From contig NZ_JACJQA010000001.1 in the NCBI RefSeq assembly GCF_014696355.1, positions 1-38,339 of the forward strand: DNA of 38,339 bases. Direction: 5' to 3'. The notes beneath the pieces were generated by a model. The model saw nothing but the letters and a program-made list of their open reading frames with translations, was not told the origin of the DNA and did no database searches. Each line of letters opens with the position of its first letter. Position 1 is the stretch's first letter. Both the position numbers and the translations under genes were made by a program. This DNA comes from Pseudanabaena sp. FACHB-1998 (lineage in GTDB: Bacteria > Cyanobacteriota > Cyanobacteriia > Pseudanabaenales > Pseudanabaenaceae). Below, in pieces: positions 6,946-15,219 of this stretch.

Positions 6946-7908
6946 ATGCATAAACTAATTACCTCCCTCGCTTTAACTTCTACATTGGTCATCACCCAAG
7001 CTTGCTCCTCTCTTTCGGTGTCTGACAATGCAGGAATTGAAGCAACCGAACAACATCAATCCAAGGCTACTAATTCCCCTGCGAAGGAGAATAAAGAGAC
7101 AAATGGAAGCCTTAAGGATACCCATCCCGAAGCTCATCAGAATAATCATGGAAATCATCAAGATGATCAGGGTACACATTCCAAAACACCCACCCCAATT
7201 ACCGAAGCAAAGCTGATTTCTTCCGCCAAGATCAATCCGAATACTAATGTGAATCTAGCGATCGCTATTCAAGATTTAGAAGGTAAAGCTATCAAAAATT
7301 TTGAAGTCTTTCAAGAAAAGCTGATGCATCTAATTGTCGTCAGTGATGATCTGCAATTTTTTCAACATCTCCATCCCGAATACAAAGATAATGGCAGATT
7401 TGAAATAGTTACGAATTTTCCTCAAGCAGGCGGCTACACTTTGTTTAGTGACTACAAGCCCAGCAAAGCTCAAGAACAGATTTCCGTGTTAAAAACACAG
7501 GTTACAGGACTCAATGCCACTACTTCCATTATTGATTTCAACAATTCCAAGACTTTTGGGAAAACGAAGATTGATTTAAATACTTCCTCTGTTAATGGGG
7601 AGCTAACCAAGATTAATGCTGGAGAAGAGGTTACCTTAACTTTCGATTTGCAAGATACGGTCACCAATCAAGCACCTACGGATCTGCAACCCTATCTAGG
7701 CGAAAAGGGACATCTAGTAATTTTGCGCCAGTCCAATCCTTTGACAGCCGCCAGTTATATCCATGCTCATGCCTTAGAAAATACGCCTATGGGTAAGATA
7801 TCTTTCAAAGCGAAATTTCCCCAATCTGGTAAATACAAACTATGGGGACAGTTTAAGCGTGATGGAGAAGTAATTACGGGAGATTTTTGGCTAAATGTGA
7901 GTAATTAA
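6946..7908 (+). CDS. His-rich lipoprotein, putative periplasmic copper-binding protein
   Basis: The 320-residue product starts with a lipoprotein-like signal ending TQAC (Cys20; the -3 residue is Thr, weaker than a consensus lipobox). A low-complexity spacer follows that is rich in His, Asn and Lys (HPEAHQNNHGNHQDDQGTH). Then come two similar beta-rich halves: one with EKLMHLIVVSDDLQFFQHLH, the other with LGEKGHLVILRQ and SYIHAHALE. Clustered His and Met residues in both halves and the link to the copper chaperone promoter suggest periplasmic copper binding. No exact family name is claimed. It is closed by a strong terminator. Confidence 0.75.
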   Translation: MHKLITSLALTSTLVITQACSSLSVSDNAGIEATEQHQSKATNSPAKENKETNGSLKDTHPEAHQNNHGNHQDDQGTHSKTPTPITEAKLISSAKINPNTNVNLAIAIQDLEGKAIKNFEVFQEKLMHLIVVSDDLQFFQHLHPEYKDNGRFEIVTNFPQAGGYTLFSDYKPSKAQEQISVLKTQVTGLNATTSIIDFNNSKTFGKTKIDLNTSSVNGELTKINAGEEVTLTFDLQDTVTNQAPTDLQPYLGEKGHLVILRQSNPLTAASYIHAHALENTPMGKISFKAKFPQSGKYKLWGQFKRDGEVITGDFWLNVSN

Positions 7909-7909
7909 G

Positions 7910-7946
7910 AAGAGAAACTGGGGCGATCGCCCCAGTTTCTCTTTTT
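7910..7946 (+). terminator. Intrinsic terminator after the His-rich lipoprotein gene
   Basis: A perfect palindrome (7910-7943) centred on the HIP1 octamer GCGATCGC is followed directly by a T-run. This is a textbook rho-independent terminator two bases after the stop codon. Confidence 0.85.
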
Positions 7947-8045
7947 ATAGCTATAGCAATCCTAAATGAGAAAGGCTGTTATACCGATTCACAAAAATGT
8001 GACAACACTTTTGTGAATTAAAAACCAAGCCCCGTAAGGTTTTTT

Positions 8046-8078
8046 AAAACTAAAAATGGCACAGCCATTTTTAGTTTT
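8046..8078 (-). terminator. Hairpin after the sugar dehydrogenase gene
   Basis: Perfect 15-bp arms (8046-8060 and 8064-8078), five bases beyond the stop codon of the - strand gene. The stem itself is A/T-rich at its foot. An imperfect hairpin (7987-8018) lies next to it. Confidence 0.6.
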
Positions 8079-8082
8079 GGTA

Positions 8083-9306
8083 TTAAATTGGTTCGAGACG
8101 AATTAATTGACCTGATTTTTCGTCGGTTAGAATGTAAATACAACCATCAATCCCTTGTCTTACATCGCGGACTCTTTGACCGATGGGAATGGTTTCTTGA
8201 ATAATGGGATTATTATTATCTATTTTGATCCGAATCAATTCCTTAGAAACTAGTCCTCCCACAAATAAATTTCCCTTCCATAAAGGCAAGCGATCGCCTT
8301 GATATACCAACAAACCTGACGGCGCGATCGCCACTTTCCAAACCAATTTTGGATCGACCATATCAGGACGAGACTGCTCCTCAGATATGTCGCCTCCAGT
8401 ATACTCACGACTAAAAGTAACTAGGGGCCAACCGTAATTTTTTCCAGACCGAACTAAATTCAGTTCATCGCCTCCCTTTGCGCCATGTTCCGTAGACCAT
8501 ATATTCCCTGAAATAGGATCGGCAAATAATCCTTGAATATTGCGGTGTCCATAGCTCCAGACAAACGGATTTACTCGATCAGCTTCCACAAAAGGATTGT
8601 CTGGGGGAATAGAACCATCATCTTTGAGTCGGAGAATTTTGCCTAATTGACTATCTAATTTTTGAGCTTGTTTGCGAATTAGCTCGCCCTTTAGCTCTAG
8701 GGGCGGATTTCCGCCATCGCCCACCGATATTAACATCGTCTCATCGGGCAGCCACACGATCCGCGAACCAAAATGTTGATTACCTGACTTATCAGGCTTT
8801 ACTTCAAAAATTACTTTGGGTTCTATTAAAGCTGTACCATCAAACTTTACTCTTAAAATACTGGTGTGATTAGCTTCAAAAGTGCCTTTGGAGTAGATGA
8901 GATAAACTAAATTGTTTTCAGAGAAACGGGGATGCAGTGAAATATCCATTAATCCCCCCTGTCCCGATACAAACAGTTTAGGAATCTCGGCGATCGGCAC
9001 TTGTTTGACCAAGCGATTGCGAAGGATTTTAACTCTACCCACTCTCTCGGTAATTAAGATCGAGCCATCGGGTAAACTCGCCATGCCCCAAGGTCTTTCT
9101 AGTCCCTTCGCCAATACATTTTTTTTAAATCCTTGAGTGGTCAAATTACCATTAGGATTATTGTTAGAAATCGGATTTCCTTGGGCTGGAGATAAGACTT
9201 CGCTCGCAGAATTAAGATTAGAAGCTGGCTCTAAGTTTGAGCAACTAATTAAAGTCAGTGCGATCGCACTAGTCACAAGTTGGAGCCGATGGTAGGAAGT
9301 CTTCAT
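8083..9306 (-). CDS. PQQ-dependent sugar dehydrogenase-like lipoprotein
   Basis: A six-bladed beta-propeller of the soluble glucose / aldose sugar dehydrogenase family, which oxidises sugars with pyrroloquinoline quinone. The 407 residues begin with a signal peptide and a clear lipobox LISC (Cys22). Family motifs follow: LERPWGMASLPDGSILITER (69-88), GGLMDISLHPRF (118-129), NQHFGSRIVWLPD, YGHRNIQGLF and EHGAKGGDELN. The His in NQHFGSR is the likely catalytic base and the acidic loop a calcium/PQQ site. Whether this organism makes PQQ cannot be seen here, and many family members have unknown substrates. It stands alone on the - strand. Confidence 0.9.
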   Translation of the reverse strand: MKTSYHRLQLVTSAIALTLISCSNLEPASNLNSASEVLSPAQGNPISNNNPNGNLTTQGFKKNVLAKGLERPWGMASLPDGSILITERVGRVKILRNRLVKQVPIAEIPKLFVSGQGGLMDISLHPRFSENNLVYLIYSKGTFEANHTSILRVKFDGTALIEPKVIFEVKPDKSGNQHFGSRIVWLPDETMLISVGDGGNPPLELKGELIRKQAQKLDSQLGKILRLKDDGSIPPDNPFVEADRVNPFVWSYGHRNIQGLFADPISGNIWSTEHGAKGGDELNLVRSGKNYGWPLVTFSREYTGGDISEEQSRPDMVDPKLVWKVAIAPSGLLVYQGDRLPLWKGNLFVGGLVSKELIRIKIDNNNPIIQETIPIGQRVRDVRQGIDGCIYILTDEKSGQLIRLEPI

Positions 9307-9358
9307 CTCTTCTGGCTGGCAATCACGATATTAAGCTGCTAGCCTTATCTTAGACTAT

Positions 9359-9388
9359 CACAGAGTAAGTATAAATACTTACTCTGTG
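9359..9388. repeat. 14-bp-arm palindrome upstream of the sugar dehydrogenase
   Basis: Arms 9359-9372 and 9375-9388 are exact complements. It is followed by an imperfect hairpin (about 9389-9425). It lies about 55 bp before the start of the - strand gene and could affect its promoter. Confidence 0.5.
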
Positions 9389-9470
9389 AATTGGTGCTGC
9401 GGTGCGAAGTGCCACACCACTAATTCTTAGCTGGGAAGAGTAATTAGGGAGGCACGGCTATAGTAGTAAA

Positions 9471-9531
9471 TTAAAGAACTAATTTTTGGGTGATGCCACA
9501 AAGCTCCATCATCCAAAAATTAGTTCTTTAA
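9471..9531. repeat. Family C inverted repeat, interrupted by another element
   Basis: TTAAAGAACTAATTTTTGGG and its complement form 25-bp arms with one mismatch. Related sequences occur at 32466-32521 and 20095-20155 (shared TAAAGAACCAA...TTAGTTCTTT ends). The right end is cut by the family E element that begins at 9531. Confidence 0.55.
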
Positions 9532-9682
9532 CTGATGTTACATGGAAGCTCACAAGACCCTCACCCCTAGCCCCTCTCCCAAAAGGAGAGAGGGGGACAA
9601 GAAATTAGTCTTGCTCCCCCTCTCCCTTAATGGGAGAGGGGGCTGGGGGGTGAGGGCGATATTCATTCCACGTAACATCAGT
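9531..9682. repeat. Family E miniature element, copy 1, with target-site duplication
   Basis: A 152-bp palindromic element with ends ACTGATGTTACATGGAA and TTCCACGTAACATCAGT. Inside are CCCTCACCCCTAGCCCCTCT and its complement. A second copy lies at 28205-28346. TCTTTA stands on both sides here (9525-9530 and 9683-9688), a likely 6-bp target duplication inside the older family C repeat. It ends 29 bp before the P450 start codon, so it probably supplies or displaces that promoter. Confidence 0.75.
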
Positions 9683-9711
9683 TCTTTAAAATGAATTGAG
9701 AGTTAAACAAA

Positions 9712-11052
9712 GTGGAAAATTTACAGACTCCGCAGGGTGAATTAGGGTTACCTATTATTGGAGAAACCCTCAACTTCTTACTCGATCCAAACTATGCCCT
9801 CAAAAAGAAGCAGCAATATGGCAATGTGTTTAAAACTCGGATTTTTGGCAGTCCGTCAGTCTTTATGATTGGGGCGGAAGCCAATCAATTTATTTTTGCT
9901 AACGAAAACAAATATTTTGATGTCAATTGGCCCGCTAGTACTAAAGCCCTCTTAGGAAATATGTCCCTAGCGATGCAATCGGGACATACACATACATCCC
10001 GCCGTAAATTGATGGTGCAAGCGTTTCAGCCGCGAGCCTTAGCCAGCTATACGCCTGAAATTATTTCTATTACTGCTCAATACTTCCAGAGATGGGAGCA
10101 GATGGGTACGCTAACTTGGTATGGCGAAATTCGCGACTATACCTTTGATGTTGCTAGTAAGACTTTGGTAAATACTAGCGATGGATCACAGACTAAATTA
10201 AGTAAATATTTTTATGATTGGGCTGATGGCTTATTCAGTATTCCCTTGCAATTGCCTTGGACAAAGTTTGGCAAAGCGATGCAAGCACGCAAACAAATCC
10301 GCGAACTCCTCGGCGAAACGATCCAAGCCCGACAACAACTGCTCGATCGCGGAGATCAATTCAGTAAAGAGGCGATCGCTAAAGATGCGATCGCCATTTT
10401 GCTCAATGCTGAAGATGAGCAAGGGCATAAACTCTCTTTAGATGAACTCAAGGATCAGATTTTAGTATTGCTATTTGCTGGTCATGAGACTTTAACCTCG
10501 GCGATCGCTTCTTTTTGTTTACTCCTCGCTCAACATCCCGATGTATGCGATCGCGCCCGTGCGGAACAAATGGAATTAATTCAATCTAATTCCGAAATTA
10601 ACGCCGATACCCTCAAGCAAATGCCCTATCTAGATGCGGTCATGAAGGAGGTATTACGATTTGTCCCCCCAGTGGGCGGTGCTTTCCGTAAGACCAAAGA
10701 GGACTTTGAATATAAAGGCTTCTTGATTCCCCAAGGTTGGACTGTCATTTATCAAATTAATCAATCCCATCAAGATGAAGCCGTTTATAGCGATCCCGAT
10801 ACATTTAATCCCGATCGCTTTCTCGAAAATACCAATGACAGAGCCAAGCTATTTAGCTACGTGCCTTTTGGTGGTGGCATGAGGGAATGTCTGGGCAAGG
10901 AATATGCCCGACTCGAAATGAAAATTTTTGGAGCCATGCTCCTACGCCAATACCGTTGGGAGTTATTGCCTAATCAAAACCTCAGCCTTATCAAGGTTCC
11001 GACTCCCCATCCCCGAGATGGCTTAAAAGTCCGCTTCTATTGCGATCATTAG
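9712..11052 (+). CDS. Cytochrome P450, CYP120-like
   Basis: A haem-thiolate monooxygenase resembling CYP120A1 of Synechocystis, for which retinoids are known substrates. Of the 446 residues, key ones are AGHET at 256-260 (oxygen activation), the EVLR of the ExxR motif, and the haem loop FGGGMRECLGKE with the iron-ligand Cys393. The N-terminus GELGLPIIGETLNFLLDP matches the CYP120 style, and no membrane anchor is seen. A GTG start at 9712 is used; the ATG 21 bases upstream is followed by a stop after one codon. Redox partners are not encoded next to it, although a Rieske ferredoxin gene lies 8 kb away. The true substrate is unknown; apocarotenoids are the best guess. Confidence 0.93.
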   Translation: MENLQTPQGELGLPIIGETLNFLLDPNYALKKKQQYGNVFKTRIFGSPSVFMIGAEANQFIFANENKYFDVNWPASTKALLGNMSLAMQSGHTHTSRRKLMVQAFQPRALASYTPEIISITAQYFQRWEQMGTLTWYGEIRDYTFDVASKTLVNTSDGSQTKLSKYFYDWADGLFSIPLQLPWTKFGKAMQARKQIRELLGETIQARQQLLDRGDQFSKEAIAKDAIAILLNAEDEQGHKLSLDELKDQILVLLFAGHETLTSAIASFCLLLAQHPDVCDRARAEQMELIQSNSEINADTLKQMPYLDAVMKEVLRFVPPVGGAFRKTKEDFEYKGFLIPQGWTVIYQINQSHQDEAVYSDPDTFNPDRFLENTNDRAKLFSYVPFGGGMRECLGKEYARLEMKIFGAMLLRQYRWELLPNQNLSLIKVPTPHPRDGLKVRFYCDH

Positions 11053-11054
11053 CC

Positions 11055-11095
11055 CAAAGCTGAAAAGGTTTGCAGGGCAAACCTTTTCAGCTTTG
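11055..11095. terminator. Bidirectional terminator between convergent genes
   Basis: Perfect 19-bp arms (11055-11073 and 11077-11095) fill almost the whole 47-bp space between the P450 stop and the DUF4388 gene stop on the other strand. Confidence 0.75.
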
Positions 11096-11099
11096 AAGT

Positions 11100-11969
11100 T
11101 TAACCCTTATGTTGCAAAAATCCTACAAGACTCTGTAAAAATGAATTACTAATCTCAGTTCTGGCATTAGAACTCATCACGCGATCGCTAGGCTCAGCAT
11201 CTACTTCCGCCATATTTGGATTACTAGTCATCGCTCCCACCAAATCAATATCAGGAACCTCTTCCACTACCCCCACTACAATTAGGCGGAAAGCAATTTG
11301 TTGGACTTTTTGGATAGGAATCTGTAATTGCTCAGCCATCTTTTTGAGATTCATCACCCCATCCGCTAGCGCTAGTACTTGATTTTCTTGATTATCTAGC
11401 CTTAAGGATGATTGTCCTGAAATGAGATTAAACAAAGTCGAATTTACTTCAGGCAATTTACTTTGCAAAATCCGCCAATCCTTAAGACTGCGTAAACCCA
11501 TTAAAGTTGTTTCCGTCGCAGGTAAACTTAACCCCGTCATTTCCGATTTAGGTAAATCAATTTTGGCATCAAATCGAAACTGTCCCGCCTCTACCTGAAA
11601 CAAAGAACAGACCTGTCTTAATACCTGCACACTAAATAGGATTTTTAATTGATCTGGTTGCAAGATCCCCATGGATTTGAGATTCAAACCTAAAGGAGCA
11701 TTTTCGGTAATTAATTGCTCAACTTCTGGACGCATCGCCTCCGTAATCCACCCCCTCTGCTCAATTAATCTCAATAAACCACGACTATCCAAGCGATCGC
11801 CAGCCGCCACCACTCGACCATTCAATAACCAGATATGTCGAAATATCGGCTTAGCTTCTTGCAAATTTTGCTGATCTCTAATCGTTAATATTCCAGTTTT
11901 TTGTCCCTGATCTAAAAACTGAAATATCTCTGGAAGTGAGAACTCGGATAAAGAGCCTTTAATTGCCAT
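11100..11969 (-). CDS. DUF4388-domain protein (PatA-like N-terminal)
   Basis: The 289-residue product opens with GSLSEFSLPEIFQFLDQGQK, the hallmark of the DUF4388 domain found in PatA-type regulators and in many proteins tied to two-component or GTPase signalling. A helical or winged-helix middle part (about 160-250) resembles the helical tail of such proteins. No receiver domain, enzyme motif or membrane segment is seen. It is the last gene of a five-gene - strand unit with a small GTPase and roadblock protein, 73 bp after the GTPase stop. It may act as adaptor or output for the GTPase; this is inference. Confidence 0.8.
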   Translation of the reverse strand: MAIKGSLSEFSLPEIFQFLDQGQKTGILTIRDQQNLQEAKPIFRHIWLLNGRVVAAGDRLDSRGLLRLIEQRGWITEAMRPEVEQLITENAPLGLNLKSMGILQPDQLKILFSVQVLRQVCSLFQVEAGQFRFDAKIDLPKSEMTGLSLPATETTLMGLRSLKDWRILQSKLPEVNSTLFNLISGQSSLRLDNQENQVLALADGVMNLKKMAEQLQIPIQKVQQIAFRLIVVGVVEEVPDIDLVGAMTSNPNMAEVDAEPSDRVMSSNARTEISNSFLQSLVGFLQHKG

Positions 11970-12042
11970 AACTAAGAACCAGAGAGTAAAATTTCAAACC
12001 AACATCTAAGATAGAAAACACCATACAAGGTTATATTTCACT

Positions 12043-12576
12043 CTATCTCATAGAAATATAGTATTGCACTAAAGCCACGATCGCTTTAACAACAGTATCC
12101 CGCTCTTCCGCATTCAAAACGATTACGGGGGGTTGATTTGCTTCATCGACAAATCCTAAAGCCAGTTTAATATTTTCACTTGACCAAGCTCCCTCACAAT
12201 CCATATGGGTAATTCCAATAATGTAGGGAATTTGTACCCGACGATTCATATAGCTCAGTATTCGTCGCGCATAACGAAATTCATGGGGACGATGCGCCGC
12301 TACCAGCAAAATAAAAGCATGGGCTTTCCGAATCAGAATATCCCACATAAAATCAAAACGTTGCTGTCCAGGAGTACCATAGATATGAAGAGCCATCTCA
12401 GGGCCAAAAGTTAAACGTCCAAAGTCCATTGCCACCGTAGTTTTATGTTTGATTTCTGCGGTTTCATCGGTAGCACGGCGATCGGTATCGACAACATCTA
12501 TTTCGCTGACAGTTCTTATAAAAGTGGACTTCCCCGCTCCCACCGTTCCAGCCACAACTAAACGCATGATTTCCAT
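12043..12576 (-). CDS. MglA-like small Ras-family GTPase
   Basis: A 177-residue bacterial Ras-like GTPase, a nucleotide-dependent molecular switch. G1 is GTVGAGKST (residues 10-18); the switch II motif is GTPGQQRF (67-74), as in many bacterial Arf/Rag-like GTPases. G2 threonines are near 46-47. The G4 motif reads THMD (123-126) where NKxD is usual, so guanine recognition may be altered. The roadblock/LC7 gene just upstream is the expected GTPase-activating or scaffold partner, as MglB is for MglA. Start could also be the ATG at 12567. Cell polarity or motility control is the known role for relatives; here the input may be the protoglobin. Confidence 0.88.
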   Translation of the reverse strand: MEIMRLVVAGTVGAGKSTFIRTVSEIDVVDTDRRATDETAEIKHKTTVAMDFGRLTFGPEMALHIYGTPGQQRFDFMWDILIRKAHAFILLVAAHRPHEFRYARRILSYMNRRVQIPYIIGITHMDCEGAWSSENIKLALGFVDEANQPPVIVLNAEERDTVVKAIVALVQYYISMR

Positions 12577-12611
12577 AAATCTATTCTATCTCTCGCCTGA
12601 ATCCTGCTCTA

Positions 12612-12653
12612 TAAGCTAGTGTGGTCGGCAAAATAACTAACGACACTAGCTTA
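12612..12653. repeat. Intercistronic hairpin between roadblock and GTPase genes
   Basis: Eleven-base arms (12612-12622 and 12643-12653) with a 20-base loop lie in the 124-bp gap. No T-run follows on the - strand. It might partly separate the GTPase-DUF4388 pair from the upstream genes. Confidence 0.35.
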
Positions 12654-12700
12654 AAATCCTGTCATTTTTAGCAATCCCAAAACATCCCGCAACCCCAAAT

Positions 12701-13072
12701 TTATTGGAGAGCAGTTTTTAGTTCACTGGTAACACGCTTAATTTCTAGCATCAGTAAGCCTTGCTTCGCAGCCTTACTCGCCAAAACAAGCAAGACAGCC
12801 TCTTCACCACAGCTGGTCAAAATGCCATAGCCTTTGTCACCTTCAACATATAGGCGATCGATCCCACCTCGAGCAAGTTCATTACCGATCCTTTCACCAA
12901 GAGACAGCATCGCCGCAGACATCGCAGATACTCTCTCCTCGTCCATTCCCCGAGGAAGTGCCGAAGCCAACGGTAAACCATCGGGAGATACCAGTGCCGC
13001 ACCCTCCACGTCACTAGTACCTGTCACCAAATTTTGCAGAATGCTCTCTAGTTTTGCAACATTAATAGCCAT
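12701..13072 (-). CDS. Roadblock/LC7-domain protein (MglB-like)
   Basis: The 123 residues form a single roadblock/LC7 domain: an N-terminal helix (LESILQNLVTGTSDVEGAAL), the central VSPDGLPLASALP strand-loop, the AMSAAMLSLGERIGNEL helix, then GYGILTSCGEEAVLLVLA. Such proteins dimerise and bind small Ras-like GTPases, as activators or scaffolds. The GTPase gene follows directly. AAGGA seven bases before the ATG supports the start. Confidence 0.9.
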   Translation of the reverse strand: MAINVAKLESILQNLVTGTSDVEGAALVSPDGLPLASALPRGMDEERVSAMSAAMLSLGERIGNELARGGIDRLYVEGDKGYGILTSCGEEAVLLVLASKAAKQGLLMLEIKRVTSELKTALQ

Positions 13073-13135
13073 AACTTTTTCCTTGCTTTGAATTATTTAT
13101 TAGATTTAATCGATGTAATGCAATCAGATAAGAGT

Positions 13136-13594
13136 CTATCCAATAGTTTCAAACTCAATAACATCGTAGGAACCACCTCGTAAAACGGATTCCGTCTGCT
13201 TACCTCGCAACCGCAGTCCTGTAAGCTGTTCCATGACTCCTTGAATTGCTCCTAGAGTAAAGGTCAGTTTGCGGGGTGAGCCTTGAGGTTCACCTGCGGA
13301 ACAAATTGTTTCTCTACAGTAAACCTTAAGTGATTCGCCCTGATGTTCAATCTTATCGACAATACAGAGCCTCGTCCCTTCTTGACCTAGAGCTTTTTGA
13401 AGAAGAGGAATAATAGTTTCATCGGAAGTACCTTTCCCTTTAATTCCTAGTTCTTCGGCTAGTTGTTTACCTCGATTACGACCCGCAGCAATTAACGTGA
13501 TCATCGCCGCCTTCTCACCGAGAGCTTCTTCTGCCCCTGTCACCAGAGCCTTAAAACAAACAATACTACTGAATTCACCTAACTCTGAGCGCAT
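13136..13594 (-). CDS. Conserved protein, possibly V4R-like ligand-binding domain
   Basis: From the ATG at 13594, with GAGG five bases ahead, the product has 152 residues; a GTG at 13600 would overlap that ribosome-binding site. It has no membrane segment. The C-terminal part TFTLGAIQGVMEQLTGLRLR and ESVLRGGSYDVIEFE resembles the end of V4R (4-vinyl reductase) domains, where G-x-x-x-G and a final strand are conserved, but the cysteines common there are missing. V4R-like folds bind small ligands or haem-like molecules and sit in sensors. Its place between a protoglobin and a roadblock protein suggests a sensory or adaptor role. The family call is tentative. Confidence 0.6.
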   Translation of the reverse strand: MRSELGEFSSIVCFKALVTGAEEALGEKAAMITLIAAGRNRGKQLAEELGIKGKGTSDETIIPLLQKALGQEGTRLCIVDKIEHQGESLKVYCRETICSAGEPQGSPRKLTFTLGAIQGVMEQLTGLRLRGKQTESVLRGGSYDVIEFETIG

Positions 13595-13631
13595 AAACAC
13601 CTCGAAATTTTAGTTCATCATTAATCTTTTT

Positions 13632-14189
13632 CTACTTCATTCCTGCTGCACCTGTAGCGATCATACGCTTAAACAATCCTTCAGTCCAACCCGTTTCCTT
13701 CAACACTGCCTGAGAAGAAACTTCTACATAAGCCTGCTCAATAAAAGCAAGATCGATCATACAAATGCGCCCTAGAGCCTCTCTCACATCATCAGGCAAT
13801 CCAGCTTTTTTCAATTGTTGACCCACTTCATTAACGACCGTAGCCATGGCAGGAACTACATGCTGAGGACCAATCCCAATCTGAACATGGACTAAGCCGA
13901 TGCGCCAACGCCTTGCTGCATAAGCACTTCCCCAATTATCCATACCTGAAAACATTTCCCCAAACCATTCAATAAAAGTTTCATTCAAACGGTGCATCCG
14001 ACCTTCTTTGGCAGTGAGAATGGCATTCATTTCATTATCACGGGCAAGATAGGTATAGAAAACATCTGCCATTTCTTTAGCAATAGACTTACCCCATGCC
14101 AAATTGGCTTGCAGAATGGCTTTATCGGCTTCGGAGAAAGAAATGCGTTTCTCCATTGTTACCATAAAAGCTTCAGGATCGAGAACCAT
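13632..14189 (-). CDS. Protoglobin-like haem sensor globin
   Basis: A 185-residue single-domain globin of the protoglobin / globin-coupled-sensor type. The segment RRWRIGLVHVQIGIGPQHV (about 94-112) holds His101 as the expected proximal haem ligand. A long pre-A N-terminal helix region (residues 1-25), as in protoglobin, precedes it. There is no attached kinase, cyclase or chemoreceptor domain, so any output must pass through partner proteins. It is the first gene of the - strand unit that continues with V4R-like, roadblock, GTPase and DUF4388 genes. A strong site AAAGGAG, five bases before the ATG, fixes the start. Oxygen or NO binding is inferred from the family. Confidence 0.87.
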   Translation of the reverse strand: MVLDPEAFMVTMEKRISFSEADKAILQANLAWGKSIAKEMADVFYTYLARDNEMNAILTAKEGRMHRLNETFIEWFGEMFSGMDNWGSAYAARRWRIGLVHVQIGIGPQHVVPAMATVVNEVGQQLKKAGLPDDVREALGRICMIDLAFIEQAYVEVSSQAVLKETGWTEGLFKRMIATGAAGMK

Positions 14190-14649
14190 AAATACTCCTT
14201 TGTTTGCTATTCGTTAAGTCGATGTATATCTTGGAGATGAGAATATTTTGATTATGTCGAATGGAGATTTAATTTAGTCAAGCAGTCTACCAGACAGCTT
14301 GCCAACAACTTGTCTCGACTAAATGACAAAATCAAAGCTTGCAAAAATTAAGCAATCTAGGCTTAAGTAAAAGACCAGATTTTGCCTTAATTACAGTTAT
14401 TTATTTAGTTGATTGATAGACTTAAAAAATTTTACTTGAAAAACCAATATTTTCTATATAGGAAATATTAGAATTACTAGGTATAAATTCTATAAGACTC
14501 CCCCACTTATTTAGATACTACACAGTAACGATGTACGATTTATTACTTAATTATAGAATAGGGGAAACAATATTTAGTAATACCCTAGATTGGCTTAACA
14601 AATATTTTCATAAGATCCTCTTAGCCTAACAAACACCCTAAAAATCAAA

Positions 14650-14747
14650 ACTATAGCAGTCCTAAATGACTTGAGAGAGTGTAACCCTTTGAGTTGCACT
14701 CTCTCAAGTCATTTAATCGCACAAATAAAATAAGATTGCTATATAAC
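14650..14747. repeat. Hairpin element with TATAGCA ends
   Basis: Perfect 18-bp arms (14664-14681 and 14697-14714) are flanked by CTATAGCAGTCCTAAATGA on the left and GATTGCTATA on the right. The left end recurs as TATAGCAATCCTAAATGAG at 7953-7971, suggesting another small repeated family. Confidence 0.5.
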
Positions 14748-14893
14748 TAAGAGATCATCAAAAGATATTAGACAGTAATTATACTTATTCGTACTTTAAA
14801 TTAATGGAAATTATTTCTCCCGCAAAGTAGGAAAACTAGTTTCACAAAATTTTATATTTAATCGTCCCTTTGTACTCAAAGAATAGACGTTAT

Positions 14894-14996
14894 AAGTAGC
14901 TAAGTATAATTTAAACAATAAAATCAAAACCTTTGACACAAGCACAGTATGTATAGAAGATTTTAGAATTTTGTATTTAATTGTGCCTAGCTACTT
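14894..14996. repeat. Family B inverted-repeat element
   Basis: The left end AAGTAGCTAAGTATAATTTA and right end TTTAATTGTGCCTAGCTACTT are imperfect complements and match the ends at 3166-3256, 19992-20014 and 28401-28510. Unlike the copy at 3166, the interior is not palindromic. Confidence 0.55.
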
Positions 14997-15219
14997 AAAG
15001 TAAATAATTAATGAGGCAAAGCTTTCTCACCTATCGCCAATTATTTATCTGCTTAGCGATTCTATTTCAATTGAAAGATTAAATAGTCGGAAAGGATATA
15101 CCTAATTGAATGGTTAATTGTAAACTGACGTATATAAATAGTAAGGTTATGGAAATTCCGCTATATTATGTATAAATAGAACCCCCAAGACATACTGATT
15201 GAGATATTTGGTAGAGACG

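Larger units (their letters stand above)
14190..15219. other. Kilobase gene-free, AT-rich divergent region with two repeat elements
   Basis: It separates the divergent protoglobin and NACHT genes and must contain both promoters. The first ~450 bp show no structure that could be named. A hairpin element occupies 14650-14747 and a family B element 14894-14996. An imperfect inverted repeat lies at about 14997-15058, and AT-rich -10-like sequences (TATAAAT near 15170) precede the NACHT gene. No coding sequence is seen. Confidence 0.55.
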
